DNA from: RPRC01 sp034933285
GTDB taxonomy: Bacteria > Desulfobacterota > Desulfuromonadia > Geobacterales > Geobacteraceae
Direction: 5' to 3'
Assembly (NCBI GenBank): GCA_034933285.1
Contig: JAYFNT010000027.1
Coordinates: forward strand, 19,377 to 83,376
Length of the DNA stretch: 64,000 nucleotides
Within the stretch, counting starts at the first letter, position 1; the number at the start of each line of letters is the position of its first letter. Of the stretch, positions 49,479 to 59,615 are shown piece by piece. Both the position numbers and the translations under genes were made by a program. Below the pieces are notes generated by a model. That model was not told where the DNA came from. It saw only the letters and a program-made list of their open reading frames with translations, and did no database searches.

Positions 49479-52400
49479 CTACTGCTCACGACTTTCGCCC
49501 CGCCGTTCGTTCCATGACTGGTACAGATAGTACAGCACCGGAATGGTAAGCATGGACAGGCTGGTGGATGCAATCTCGCCGCACATGAGGGCGATCGCAA
49601 GCCCCTGGAAGATCGGGTCGAAGACAATGACGAAGCTGCCAACCACCACTGCTGCCGCAGTCAGCAGGATGGGGCGGAAGCGTACCGCTCCGGCGTCTAT
49701 CACCGCCTCGTCCAGCGGCGCCCCCTCCCTGCGGCGCAATTCGACGAAATCTATGAGGATTATGGAGTTGCGAACTATGATTCCGGCCAGGGCGATGAAG
49801 CCGATCATGCTGGTTGCGGTGAAGAAAGCGCCGAACAGGGCGTGCCCCGGCAGGATGCCCACCAAGGTGAGGGGTATGGGCGCCATGATCACCAGGGGGG
49901 TGACGAAGTCCCTGAACCAGGCCACCACCAGCACATAGATAAGGACCATCACCGCTGCGAAGGCTATTCCAAGGTCGCGGAATACCTCGTAGGTGATATG
50001 CCATTCGCCGTCCCACTTGATGGCCGGCTGCTCTTCACTCCATGGTTGCCTGGCATAGGTCTGCCCGACCCTGTTCCCACCTGGAAGGCTGATTTTATCA
50101 AGCTCCTTGCCCATCTGCAGGATTGCGTATATCGGAGACTCGATTTTCCCGGCCACATCGCCCGTAACATAAACTACGTTTTTCAGGTTCTTGCGGTAAA
50201 TGCTCTTGTTCTCGATTCCCCGGCTCACCCGCACCAGCTGGGAGAGGGGGATGATTCCCCGCGGAGATGAAACATAAATCGAAGAAAGGGCTTCTATTGA
50301 GCTTCTCTGGGCGAGCGGCAGGCGCACGTTCAGCAGGACCGGCTCCTTCTCCTGCGGCATGTGCAGCAGGCCGGCGTCCATTCCCCCCAGCGCCGAACGC
50401 AGCGTTCCGGCCACATCTTCGGTGGATACGCCGGAAAGGGCGGCCTTTTCCCTGTCCACGACAAAGCCGTACCTCGCCTGGTCGTCTTCCAGGTACCAGT
50501 CCACATCCACAACTCCGTCGGTTTTGGCGAAAATCTCCTTGATCCGGCGGGCAATGTCGATTCTCGTGGCCATGTCGGGGCCATAGACCTCCGCCACCAG
50601 GGTTGAAAGAACCGGCGGGCCGGGAGGTATCTCGGCCACCTTGATGCGCGCCCCGTAACGGTCCGCAATGACCTTCAGCATCGGCCTGATGCGCAACGCG
50701 ATATCGTGTGACTGGGCCGAGCGCTCCGACTTTGCAGTGAAGTTGACCTGGATGTCGGCCAGATTCGCCCCTTCTCGCAGGTAGTAATGGCGCACCAGAC
50801 CGTTGAAATTGAACGGCGCGCTGATCCCGATATAGCTTTGGAAATCGGTCACCTCCGGAACCATGCGCAAGGCGTCCCCCAGGTCGGACACCAGTCGGGC
50901 CGTCCCTTCAAGCGCCGTCCCGTTCGGGGTGTCGACCATCACCTGCAACTCGCTCTTGTTGTCGAAGGGAAGCATCTTTACCGTTACCAGGCGGAAATAG
51001 AGCAGCGAGCAGGAGACGATAAGCAGTACCGCAACCGTGACTAGAAAACCGTATCGCAATGTGCGGTTGTGAATGAGCGGCCCCATGATCTTCCGGTAAA
51101 AAGCCATCAGCCGTGCCTCTTCGCCGGCGCCGGCATGGGTTCCCCTGAGCAGGCGGAGCGAAAAGTACGGGGTCACGATGAAAGCGACCAGCAGGGAGAA
51201 CAGCATCGCCATGCTCGACCCGACCGGAATCGGCCGCATGTAGGGCCCCATCAGCCCGGAAACGAAGGCCATGGGCAGCACCGAAGCGATGACCGTTACC
51301 GTGGCCAGCATGGTCGGATTGCCTATCTCGTCAACCGCCTGCACCGCAGCATCGATGGGTCTCAAGGATGTGGTGGTCAAATAGCGATGGATGTTCTCGA
51401 TGACCACGATGGCGTCGTCAACCAGGATGCCGATGGAAAAGATCAGGGCGAACAAGGTTATCCTGTTGAGTGTATAACCGGCCAGGGAAAAGACGAACAG
51501 GGTCAGGGCCAGGGTGACGGGGATGGCGACTGCTGCCACGACCCCGGCGCGCCATCCCATGAAGAGTGCGATCAGGATGGTTACCGAGATGGCCGCCAGG
51601 AACATGTGGAACAGGAGCTCGTTGTTTTTTTCCTTTGCTGTCTCGCCGTAGTTGCGGGTAACGGTTACCTGGATGTCGGAAGGGATGACCTTGCCCTTCA
51701 GCGATTCCACCCGTCGCAGCAGATCTTCCGCAACCCAGGTGGCGTTCGCCCCTTTGCGCTTCGCCACCGAAACAGTTACGGCCGGATAGTTTTCCAGGCG
51801 GTTCCCCTTGATTCCTTTCTTCCCGGCCGCCGGCCCCAATCCGAAGAAAACGTACTGGTTCGCATCTTCGGGGCCGTCCCGTATTTCTGCTACATCGGAA
51901 AGAAAGACCGGCCTGCCTTCATGGACGTTTACCACCAGCCTCCCCACCGCATCGGCGGCGCCCAGGAATTCTCCAGCGTCAACCAGGTATTCGCGGTTGT
52001 TGCCGGCAAACCCGCCGGACCGGACAGAGACATTGCCTTTGCGCAGCGCGCCGATGACCTGCATCGGTGAAAGTCCGTAAGCAGCCAGCTTTCCCGAATC
52101 GGGACGAACTTTCAACTCTCGGCGCAGTCCCCCCCTGATCCCGGTCTCGGCGACTTCGGTGCTCTTTTTCAGGTTGTCGCACAATTCCCGTGCTACCCGT
52201 CGCAACGTATAGTGATCGTAGCGGTCCGACCAGAGTGTCAGGGTCACTATGGGTACGTCGTCGATGGATTTCGGCACTACCAGCGGTTCCCCGGCCCCCG
52301 GCGGGAGGCTGTTGCGGTTACTCATCAGCTTGTTGTACAGATCGACCAGGGACTTTTCCAGGTCCTCGCCGACCAGGAAACGGACCGTGACTATGCCTAT

Positions 52401-52679
52401 GCCCGGCCTGCTCATGGAATAAACGTATTCCACTCCCCTGAGCTCCCACATTTTCCCCTCTATGGGCTTCACCACGCGCTCTTCCACTTCCTTGGGGGTG
52501 GCGCCGGGCAGGGGAAGGAAGATATCCACCATCGGCACGATGATCTGCGGCTCTTCCTCGCGGGGGGTGACCAGCACTGCATACAGGCCGAGCAGCAGCG
52601 CAGCGCCGACCAGGAGCGGGGTCAGTTTAGAATTGATAAATGCGTGGGCTATCTTTCCGGCGAAACCCAAGTTCTTCAT
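49479..52679 (-). CDS. RND efflux transporter, inner-membrane pump
   Basis: 1066 residues from ATG 52679 (GGAG 6 bases upstream). AcrB/HAE-superfamily, with 12 membrane segments and two large periplasmic loops. Start motif FAGKIAHAFINSKLTPLLVG; TPREEEPQIIVPMVDIFLPLPGATPKEVE; a TM4-like segment FALIFSIGILVDDAIVVIENIHRY with the Asp pair of the proton relay. The substrate (drug or metal) cannot be told. It is the third gene of an outer membrane protein, membrane-fusion protein, RND operon. Confidence 0.93.
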   Translation of the reverse strand: MKNLGFAGKIAHAFINSKLTPLLVGAALLLGLYAVLVTPREEEPQIIVPMVDIFLPLPGATPKEVEERVVKPIEGKMWELRGVEYVYSMSRPGIGIVTVRFLVGEDLEKSLVDLYNKLMSNRNSLPPGAGEPLVVPKSIDDVPIVTLTLWSDRYDHYTLRRVARELCDNLKKSTEVAETGIRGGLRRELKVRPDSGKLAAYGLSPMQVIGALRKGNVSVRSGGFAGNNREYLVDAGEFLGAADAVGRLVVNVHEGRPVFLSDVAEIRDGPEDANQYVFFGLGPAAGKKGIKGNRLENYPAVTVSVAKRKGANATWVAEDLLRRVESLKGKVIPSDIQVTVTRNYGETAKEKNNELLFHMFLAAISVTILIALFMGWRAGVVAAVAIPVTLALTLFVFSLAGYTLNRITLFALIFSIGILVDDAIVVIENIHRYLTTTSLRPIDAAVQAVDEIGNPTMLATVTVIASVLPMAFVSGLMGPYMRPIPVGSSMAMLFSLLVAFIVTPYFSLRLLRGTHAGAGEEARLMAFYRKIMGPLIHNRTLRYGFLVTVAVLLIVSCSLLYFRLVTVKMLPFDNKSELQVMVDTPNGTALEGTARLVSDLGDALRMVPEVTDFQSYIGISAPFNFNGLVRHYYLREGANLADIQVNFTAKSERSAQSHDIALRIRPMLKVIADRYGARIKVAEIPPGPPVLSTLVAEVYGPDMATRIDIARRIKEIFAKTDGVVDVDWYLEDDQARYGFVVDREKAALSGVSTEDVAGTLRSALGGMDAGLLHMPQEKEPVLLNVRLPLAQRSSIEALSSIYVSSPRGIIPLSQLVRVSRGIENKSIYRKNLKNVVYVTGDVAGKIESPIYAILQMGKELDKISLPGGNRVGQTYARQPWSEEQPAIKWDGEWHITYEVFRDLGIAFAAVMVLIYVLVVAWFRDFVTPLVIMAPIPLTLVGILPGHALFGAFFTATSMIGFIALAGIIVRNSIILIDFVELRRREGAPLDEAVIDAGAVRFRPILLTAAAVVVGSFVIVFDPIFQGLAIALMCGEIASTSLSMLTIPVLYYLYQSWNERRGESREQ

Positions 52680-52806
52680 TAAATGCTCCAACAACTTTAT
52701 TGAACAGGGATACTCAGGATAATCAGGACGAAATCAAAATACTTCAGCTGATACCGCCAAGGCGTAAAAAGACCTCTTCCGGATGGTAACCGATTTGTCT
52801 TTTTGT

Positions 52807-53874
52807 TCATTCAATGCGTGCGCCCTCGGTCACTTTCTCCTGTCCCCCGGTGATGATCCTGTCCCCCCCGGAAAGCCCGGCAAGGATCTCGATCCGTTTG
52901 CCGTACGTCCCGCCCGGCTTGACAAGCCGCATCCTGGCAATGTTCCGCGAATCCACCACCCAGGCAGAGGTGAGCTGGCCCCGCTCCACGATGGCCGATA
53001 CCGGTACCGTGAGGCCTTTCTTCTCACCCACCGTGAAATATGCCCGGCCGAACTGACCGGAGCGGACCCCTTTCGGCAGGATGTCCAGCTTGACGAGAAA
53101 GGTTCTGCTCACCGGGTCCACTTTCGGCACGATCTCAGCAACCCTGCCGATGATCTGCCCGTCTATTCCGCCCAGGGAAACCGGCACTTCCTGGCCGATC
53201 CCGACCTTGCCCAGCAGCGATTCGGGCGCGCCTGCCTCGAGCCGGTAATGACCTTCTTCCTCTATTGTAATGAGCGGCATGCCGGGGAATACCGTCGCCC
53301 CGACATCAACCGATTTACCCGATACTATCCCGCTCAATGGTGCGACAATTTTCGTGTACCCGGCAACCGCGCCGCTGGCCCGCGCTGTCTCCCTGGCCCG
53401 GGCCAGGGCCCGGTCGGCCATGTCCCTTTCAGCTCTGCGGGTGTCCAATTCCTGCCGGGTGACGGCCTGTTCGTCGTAAAGGCGAGAAAACCGCTCGTAT
53501 GTCACGTCAGCCAGTTTCTTGCGAGCAAGCGCCTCATCCACGGCATAAACAGCGCCTGCCGCTCCCGCGGTGCTTTCCATGGCATCCAGTGTCGCCAGCA
53601 ATCTGCCGCGCTGCACACGGTCCCCTTCTTTCACGAGGATTTTGCTGACCGCCCCGGGTATCCGGGCGGAAAGGGTGGCCGAACTTCTCGCCCTGACCGT
53701 GCCGGTTACTTCAAACCGGGCAGGGATATTTGTCGACACAACCTTTTCAACCATGATCCCTTTTATGGCCGGATGCGTTTCCGGCAAGACCGCCTTTTCC
53801 TTATCGCATCCCCAGGTGCCGGTCAGCAGGGCCACGGCAACCAGGCAGGCAATTCCCCTCCAAAGTCTTTTCAT
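52807..53874 (-). CDS. RND efflux membrane-fusion (periplasmic adaptor) protein
   Basis: 355 residues. Signal peptide with lipobox (LLTGTWGC), so it is anchored in the inner membrane. HlyD-like biotinyl-lipoyl domain (TVRARSSATLSARIPGAVSKILVKEGDRVQRGRLLATLDA), a helical hairpin and a second half-lipoyl motif (APLSGIVSGKSVDVGATVFPG). It joins the TolC-type and RND proteins. It overlaps the upstream gene by 4 bases. Confidence 0.93.
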   Translation of the reverse strand: MKRLWRGIACLVAVALLTGTWGCDKEKAVLPETHPAIKGIMVEKVVSTNIPARFEVTGTVRARSSATLSARIPGAVSKILVKEGDRVQRGRLLATLDAMESTAGAAGAVYAVDEALARKKLADVTYERFSRLYDEQAVTRQELDTRRAERDMADRALARARETARASGAVAGYTKIVAPLSGIVSGKSVDVGATVFPGMPLITIEEEGHYRLEAGAPESLLGKVGIGQEVPVSLGGIDGQIIGRVAEIVPKVDPVSRTFLVKLDILPKGVRSGQFGRAYFTVGEKKGLTVPVSAIVERGQLTSAWVVDSRNIARMRLVKPGGTYGKRIEILAGLSGGDRIITGGQEKVTEGARIE

Positions 53875-55211
53875 TTCATGGCCTCCCTGAGAAAAATCCC
53901 CGCGCTGAACCAGACCCGGGCTGTCGCCAGAGCGTACCCGGTCTCATGCTCCACGACTGAAGCCCTGGCCCGGTTGAGCGATGTCTGGGCGTCCAGCACC
54001 TCCACGAGAATGGCAAGCGAGTTGGCAAAGCGTTTCGAGATCAGACGCACCCCCTCCTCAGCATCCAGGCAGGCGGCCTTGGCCACTGCGAGCCTTTTCC
54101 CGGCTTCTTCACGGCGAAGAAGGCTCTCCCGGACCTGAAAGGTCACCTCCTTGGCCTGCTGCTCCAGATACTCCCGACCAGAGCTTTCCAGCGCCCGGGA
54201 CCGCGCGCGTTCTTCGAAGCGGCGCATGCCGTCGAACAGTTCCCAGCGCAGGTTCACACCGGCTATCCAGGCGTCGTTGCTCCTGCCGAACGGGACATCC
54301 CGGTCATTCATCTGGTAGGTGGCCGTGGCATAAAGTGTGGGGAAAAAGGCGCTCGCCGCCATTTTCACCCCCACCCCGGCCTTTTCCACCGTTTTCTCCA
54401 TTTCCCGCAAGTCCTTGCGGTTCTGCAGTGCAACAGTCATGAAATCAAGGTTCTCCCCGTCAAGGGTCAAACCGGATACCGTCTCGCTGATATCGAGGGA
54501 CTCGCCCTCCTTTGCGCCGGTTGCCAGGGCCAGCCTCATCCCGGCAAGGATGAGATCGTTTTTGGCGGTAATTTCCTGTTGCTCAGTCTCGGCAAGGAAC
54601 GCCCCAGCACGCAGTTCGTCCGACTTCAACCCCGTTCCGGCTTTGCCCCTCACCCGCGCCAGCCTCAGGTGTTCCCTGGCGTCCGATACCGCCCTTTCCG
54701 CTGCAGCAAGCATCGCCCGCGCCTTCTGGACCTCCAGGTAGGCCGCAAAAACCCGGAATCCGACCTCTTCCCGGCGCATCTCCAGAGCGAAGCCCTTTTC
54801 TTCAGCTTCCTTCTGAGCTGCTTCAGTTCCGTAGAAGATCGACAGGTCGAAAACAGGCTGCTCAAGGGTGAATGCGGTCCTGAAGTCCGTATCTGCAGAG
54901 GGATTGTTCAGGTTGCTGATGACAAAATCATTCTGGGAGAAACGCCCCTGGTCCAGTTTCATCATGAAGACACGGGTCGGCGCATTGGAGGCAGAGAAGT
55001 TTTCATCGAGGAAAATTCGCGGGAAATATCGGCTCCGGCTGGAAGCGGCACCGTGTTCAGCAGCATATTTCTGTTGTTCCGCCGCTTTGAGGAGATTGTT
55101 CCGCCCAAGGGCAAGGGTGATCGCTTCCTTGACGGTAACTGTCCCTTCCCGGGCGTAAATCAAGGATGGGAACACCAGCGATACAGCGATAATCAGGCGT
55201 AATGTCTTCAC
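53871..55211 (-). CDS. TolC-family outer-membrane efflux protein
   Basis: 446 residues from GTG 55211, preferred because GGAGG lies just upstream; an ATG at 55229 has no ribosome site. Cleavable signal peptide (TLRLIIAVSLVFPSLIYAREG). Two repeated OEP halves of long helices and beta strands (TVKEAITLALGRNNLLKAAEQQ; YLEVQKARAMLAAAERAVSDA). First gene of the tripartite efflux operon. Confidence 0.9.
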   Translation of the reverse strand: MKTLRLIIAVSLVFPSLIYAREGTVTVKEAITLALGRNNLLKAAEQQKYAAEHGAASSRSRYFPRIFLDENFSASNAPTRVFMMKLDQGRFSQNDFVISNLNNPSADTDFRTAFTLEQPVFDLSIFYGTEAAQKEAEEKGFALEMRREEVGFRVFAAYLEVQKARAMLAAAERAVSDAREHLRLARVRGKAGTGLKSDELRAGAFLAETEQQEITAKNDLILAGMRLALATGAKEGESLDISETVSGLTLDGENLDFMTVALQNRKDLREMEKTVEKAGVGVKMAASAFFPTLYATATYQMNDRDVPFGRSNDAWIAGVNLRWELFDGMRRFEERARSRALESSGREYLEQQAKEVTFQVRESLLRREEAGKRLAVAKAACLDAEEGVRLISKRFANSLAILVEVLDAQTSLNRARASVVEHETGYALATARVWFSAGIFLREAMK

Positions 55212-55229
55212 TCTTCCTCCTCTACGCAT

Positions 55230-55506
55230 ATTCTGAAAGGAGTATGGGCATTCCCCCGTATTTCGGGGGGTTTCGATTATCCCCGATCCGGCGAGGTAGC
55301 GGACTCCTTTTGGAATCGATCACATGATCTATTTTAAGTAAAGCACTGCGGTGAGTTGTCAAGGACGTTGAGAGTGGCGTAGAGCCCGGATTTCCTGCAA
55401 ACTGACGAATGCAGGGAGTTCGACCGGAAAGGGGGATTGGCGAAAACGGTTGACAAACCCGGAGAACGGGCTTTAGACTTGGTGCCGTTTCGGGAGGTAG
55501 GACTCA
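55230..55506. other. Divergent intergenic region upstream of the efflux operon
   Basis: About 275 bases. Contains CCCCC/GGGGG dyad near 55252-55268, a GATCA-ca-TGATC dyad near 55317-55328 that could be an operator, and a minus-strand TTGACA near 55360-55365 that may be the efflux promoter -35. No gene. Confidence 0.4.
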
Positions 55507-56001
55507 TTGATCGACAGGGAAAAATGGAAAAAACGGCTGCGGGTGATCCTTTCCCTGGACAGTCATCCCGGCCACATCTCAGCCGGGTTCGCAGTCGGGG
55601 TCTTCATCAGCTTCACTCCGTTTTTCGGACTGCACACCCTCATGGCCATTGTTGCGTCATTTCTGCTGCGGGTCAACAAGGTGACCTGCATTACCGGCTC
55701 GTGGGTAAACAATCCGCTGACCGTATTCCCCGTGCTCGTGGCCAGCTACGAGCTGGGTGAAGCAATCCTCGGCCGCCCCCCCCAGCACCTGGTCCTCAAG
55801 GATCTGAACCTGGACTTCGCCATGGAACTTCTCAATTCCCACGGAATGCCCCTCCTCATCGGAACATCCCTCATCGGTTTCATGGCCGCCCTGGTATCCT
55901 ATGCCCTGCTCTACTTCCTGATCGTGCGCTTCCGGCGCAAAGACGATATGTTGAACGAGCTTACGGAAGAAATGGAAGTGACGGGAGAAGAACTGGAATA
56001 A
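55507..56001 (+). CDS. DUF2062 membrane protein
   Basis: 164 residues from a TTG start preceded by GGGAGG. Motifs typical of DUF2062: SLDSHPGHISAGFAVGVFISFTPFFGLHTLMA and GSWVNNPLTVFPVL, with three or four membrane segments. The family has no established biochemical function. Convergent with the phosphate transporter gene. Confidence 0.85.
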   Translation: MIDREKWKKRLRVILSLDSHPGHISAGFAVGVFISFTPFFGLHTLMAIVASFLLRVNKVTCITGSWVNNPLTVFPVLVASYELGEAILGRPPQHLVLKDLNLDFAMELLNSHGMPLLIGTSLIGFMAALVSYALLYFLIVRFRRKDDMLNELTEEMEVTGEELE

Positions 56002-56013
56002 ATATCCCGCCGA

Positions 56014-56050
56014 AGCATACCCCGGGCAGCCCGGCAAACCGGGTGCTTTT
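56014..56050 (+). terminator. Probable terminator of the DUF2062 gene
   Basis: An imperfect stem (AGCA..CCCGG paired with CCGGGTGCT) ends in TTTT. The pairing has an internal bulge, so support is moderate. Confidence 0.45.
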
Positions 56051-56089
56051 GACGGAAGCCATTGATCCTTCAGATTGAATTTTCGCCGG

Positions 56090-57091
56090 TTATTTGCCCA
56101 GGAGCGGACTCAGCGATTGGTAAGTGACGTAGGAAACAGCAGCTGAAGCGGGTATTGTCAGCACCCACGCCCAGACAATACGGTAGGCGATCTGCCAGTT
56201 CACGGCCGAAATACGCTTCGACAGGCCGACTCCAAGGATGGAAGAGGTGATGACGTGGGTGGTGCTGGTGGGCATGCCGAATGCCGAAGCCCCCAGGATG
56301 ACCCCGGCAGAGGCAGTCTCTACGCAGAATCCGTGTATCGGCTGGAGTTTCACGAAATCATGCCCAACGGTCTTTATGATACGCCAACCGCCGATTGCAG
56401 TGCCCAGCGCCATGGCAACAGCACAGGTAATCATGACCCAGGGTGGGACATGGAAGCTGGATAGATAGCCGAAACTCACCAGCGCCAGGGTGATTACCCC
56501 CATGGACTTCTGGGCATCCGCGGTACCGTGGGAAAAGGCCATGACAGCGGCGGATAGAATCTGAAGCTTTTTGAAAACCTTGTTCAGCCCGTACGGCGAT
56601 TGGTTCCTGAAACACCGCATCATGATCACCATCAAGGTGAACCCTGTAGCGATGCCGATGATGGGAGAGAGCACCAGGGCGAGAATGATCTTCTCTAAAC
56701 CCGCCCAGTGGAGGGCGGACACACCGGTATGCGCGATTACCGCCCCCATTATGCCGCCGATGATGGCGTGGGAGGAGGAGGATGGGAGACCGTAGTACCA
56801 AGTGATCAGGTCCCAGATAATCGCACCGAAGATCCCCGCCAGAACTACCATCTGGGTGACGTTTGACGGGTCCACGATCCCCTTGCCGATGGTTGCGGCC
56901 ACCTTGGTTGAAATCATCGCGCCGACGAAGTTGAGAACCGCTGCCATCAATATGGCCGACCTGACGGAGAGGGCGCGGGTGGAGATGCAGGTGGCGATGG
57001 CGTTTGCGGTGTCGTGGAAGCCGTTGATAAAGTCGAAGATCAGCGCCGCGGCGATAACGAGCAACAGGAGCACAAGGGCCGAATCAAGCAT
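56090..57091 (-). CDS. pit: Pit-family inorganic phosphate transporter
   Basis: 333 residues with about ten membrane segments. Two inverted PiT repeats with the phosphate-binding signature: FDFINGFHDTANAIATCIS near the N-terminus and QILSAAVMAFSHGTADAQKSMG in the second half. Low-affinity proton- or sodium-coupled phosphate uptake. Its start overlaps the upstream DUF47 gene by 8 bases, a standard partner. Confidence 0.94.
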   Translation of the reverse strand: MLDSALVLLLLVIAAALIFDFINGFHDTANAIATCISTRALSVRSAILMAAVLNFVGAMISTKVAATIGKGIVDPSNVTQMVVLAGIFGAIIWDLITWYYGLPSSSSHAIIGGIMGAVIAHTGVSALHWAGLEKIILALVLSPIIGIATGFTLMVIMMRCFRNQSPYGLNKVFKKLQILSAAVMAFSHGTADAQKSMGVITLALVSFGYLSSFHVPPWVMITCAVAMALGTAIGGWRIIKTVGHDFVKLQPIHGFCVETASAGVILGASAFGMPTSTTHVITSSILGVGLSKRISAVNWQIAYRIVWAWVLTIPASAAVSYVTYQSLSPLLGK

Positions 57092-57701
57092 TTTTCAGGA
57101 CCACGCTTTCGAGAATGTTCACGGCGTCCTCGCACTTGTCGCAGGCCCGTTCCAGGGTCTCGTAGATTTCCTTCCACTTTATGAGCTGAATCGGGTCCTT
57201 CTCCTCGTCGAACAGGCGGCTGATGGCCTCGCGACAAACCCGGTCAGCTTCGTTTTCCAGGGAATTCACCTCGACGCAGTAGCGGTTTATCTGCTCAAGA
57301 TTGCCTCCCAGGAGCGAAATCGCACCCTCCAGCGCATGGCAGGATTTGAGGATCAGGAACGCCATCTCCTTGGCCGTTGAAGTGGGCTGTTCGATGTTGT
57401 ACATTACAAAACGCTGGGAGCAGGCGTCGATAAGGTCGAGGATATCGTCCAAGGCCCCTGAGAGCGCGTAGATGTCTTCACGATCAAAGGGAGTTACGAA
57501 GCTCTTGTTCAGCTTCTTGACAATGTCGTGGGTCAGGATGTCGCCGTTGTGTTCCACCTGCTTGATACGTTTCTGGCTGGCAACCGGGTCGCTGAAGTCA
57601 TCCAGCAGCTCCTTGAAAAGCTCCGCTCCAACAACGATATTGCGCGCCAGATCCTTGAATAAAATGAAGAATTTCTCTTCCTTGGGAATAAGTCCGAACA
57701 T
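57084..57701 (-). CDS. DUF47/PhoU-like phosphate transport accessory protein
   Basis: 205 residues from ATG 57701, which has a GGAGG ribosome site. The start MFGLIPKEEKFFILFKDLA is family-typical. PhoU-like helical bundle: VEHNGDILTHDIVKKLNKSFVTPFDREDIYAL and a second repeat ending EIYETLERACDKCEDAVNILE. It is translated just before pit and is thought to modulate Pit transporters. Confidence 0.93.
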   Translation of the reverse strand: MFGLIPKEEKFFILFKDLARNIVVGAELFKELLDDFSDPVASQKRIKQVEHNGDILTHDIVKKLNKSFVTPFDREDIYALSGALDDILDLIDACSQRFVMYNIEQPTSTAKEMAFLILKSCHALEGAISLLGGNLEQINRYCVEVNSLENEADRVCREAISRLFDEEKDPIQLIKWKEIYETLERACDKCEDAVNILESVVLKNA

Positions 57702-57901
57702 TGGCACCTCCGCTGCCCGGCGCAACGGGCCGGCAATTTGCAAAATCTCCTACTGATAGCATATTTTTTACAATCATCCTACAAAAATGTAAAAACCAGG
57801 ATACGGAACAGCGCCAGCCACCTTTTGCTTGTTTTTTTCAAACGAAATCCATTATTGTGTTTATTGAATAACCTTGTCCTTTAGAAATGGAGCAATATCA
57901 A

Positions 57902-58714
57902 GTGAATACACTACACGCTGCCATACTGGGAACCCTCCAGGGGCTGACGGAAATTCTTCCCATCAGCAGTTCCGCCCACCTGATCCTGATCCCTTGGGCA
58001 TTCAAATGGCCTGAATCAGGGCTCACCTTTGATGTGGCCCTCCATCTCGGCACCCTGATCTCCCTGTGCGCCTATTTCCGCCAGGACATCATGGAGCTTG
58101 CGAAAGATTTCTGCCAGGGCATTCGTTCGGGGAAACAGGCCGCCCGCCGGGAGCTGCTACCATTTTACATCATTGCCGGTACAATTCCCGCCGCAATTGT
58201 AGGAAAGTTCTTCGAAGAACCCATAGAAGCCGTTTTTCGCTCTAACCCTGCCATAATAGCCGTCTTTCTCATTCTGTTCGGCCTGATTCTCGCCCTTTCC
58301 GATCGCCTGGGAGCCAAAAAATGGCTGATGAACCGGGTCGACCTGAAAGCAGCGATGATTATCGGTCTCGCCCAGTGCCTAGCCCTCGTGCCGGGCGTTT
58401 CACGTTCCGGAATCACCATCACGGCGGCACTGTTCCTGGGGTTCACCCGGGAAACCGCCGCACGGTTCTCCTTTTTGCTGTCACTGCCGATCGTTGCGGG
58501 CGCAGCCGTTCTGAAGCTGGCTCATCTTGCCATCCACGGCATTCCGCAGGGTGAAACACCGGCGCTTCTCGTCGGAGTGGCCACCTCGGCATTCTTCGGC
58601 TACCTTGGAGTCGCGTTCCTCCTCAGGTTCGTCCAGAACCACACTGTTTATCCCTTTGTGTGGTACCGTCTGCTGACGGGAGTGGCCGCCCTCTCCTTCA
58701 TCGCTCTTTCCTGA
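57902..58714 (+). CDS. uppP: Undecaprenyl-diphosphatase
   Basis: Recycles undecaprenyl diphosphate to the monophosphate carrier used by MraY. 270 residues from GTG 57902 (GGAG 9 bases upstream); an ATG at 57887 would add five residues but has no ribosome site. Motifs LQGLTEILPISSSAHLIL and LVPGVSRSGITI are the two catalytic signatures. About eight membrane segments. Confidence 0.95.
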   Translation: MNTLHAAILGTLQGLTEILPISSSAHLILIPWAFKWPESGLTFDVALHLGTLISLCAYFRQDIMELAKDFCQGIRSGKQAARRELLPFYIIAGTIPAAIVGKFFEEPIEAVFRSNPAIIAVFLILFGLILALSDRLGAKKWLMNRVDLKAAMIIGLAQCLALVPGVSRSGITITAALFLGFTRETAARFSFLLSLPIVAGAAVLKLAHLAIHGIPQGETPALLVGVATSAFFGYLGVAFLLRFVQNHTVYPFVWYRLLTGVAALSFIALS

Positions 58715-58848
58715 ACCGGAGAAACAGCCTTTAAAGCAAAATTTCCTTTCCACGGAAGCCTTTCCGTGCTAAACATCCCATGATGAATTGATTCTAATTG
58801 TCAGGCTGTGTTTCTCATCGTACTGTACTAACAGTGGGAGCATGGATT

Positions 58849-59535
58849 ATGGGTGGCGGAATCAAACACTGGCCGGAAGACGAGCGGCCCCGGGAAAAAC
58901 TCTTCAGGAAAGGCGCTGAATCCCTGAGCGAGGCGGAACTGCTGGCGCTGATCATCGGCACAGGCACACCCTCAACCGGCCAGAGCGCCGTTGACCTGGG
59001 CCGCCAGCTCATGCTGGAATTCGGCAGTTTACGTAACCTGGCAACGGCAACGGCTGCCGAAATAGGCCGCCTGAAAGGAACCGGGCCGGCAAAGACCGCC
59101 GCTATAAAAGCCTCCCTGGAAATTGCCTCCCGCCTCAACACCGACCGACTGATAAACGGAGAACGATTCACCTCGCCCGAACAGGTCTACCGGCACTACC
59201 ACCACCGCCTGCGGGACCGGCGCAAGGAATACTTCATGGCACTGCTGCTGGACGGCAAGAACCGCATCCTGCGGGAAGTGCGCATTTCCGAAGGCTCGCT
59301 GAACCAGAGCATCGTTCATCCAAGGGAAGTGTTCAGCCCCGCCGTCCGGGAATCCGCCGCAGCCATCATCCTCGTTCACAACCATCCATCCGGCGATCCG
59401 ACGCCCAGCCGTGAAGACCGGGAGATCACCCGCAGGCTGAAGGACGCGGGAGAATTGATGGGAGTGAAGGTGCTTGACCATATCATCATCGGGGACGGCA
59501 CTTTCATAAGTTTCACGTCACAGGGGATGCTGTAG
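58849..59535 (+). CDS. radC: RadC-family protein
   Basis: 228 residues from ATG 58849 with GGGAG 8 bases upstream. N-terminal UPF0758 helix-hairpin segment (DERPREKLFRKGAESLSEAELLALIIGTG; LKGTGPAKTAAIKA). C-terminal JAMM/MPN metal-binding motif HNHPSGDPTPSREDREIT. Despite the name, a DNA repair role has not been shown. Confidence 0.95.
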   Translation: MGGGIKHWPEDERPREKLFRKGAESLSEAELLALIIGTGTPSTGQSAVDLGRQLMLEFGSLRNLATATAAEIGRLKGTGPAKTAAIKASLEIASRLNTDRLINGERFTSPEQVYRHYHHRLRDRRKEYFMALLLDGKNRILREVRISEGSLNQSIVHPREVFSPAVRESAAAIILVHNHPSGDPTPSREDREITRRLKDAGELMGVKVLDHIIIGDGTFISFTSQGML

Positions 59536-59615
59536 ACTTTCCTGAGGCACGCGACTCTGTCCTTAGATTACTCAAGAAGGAAACTGGAGGTCTGAAGAAT
59601 TTTAACGTCGAGTAG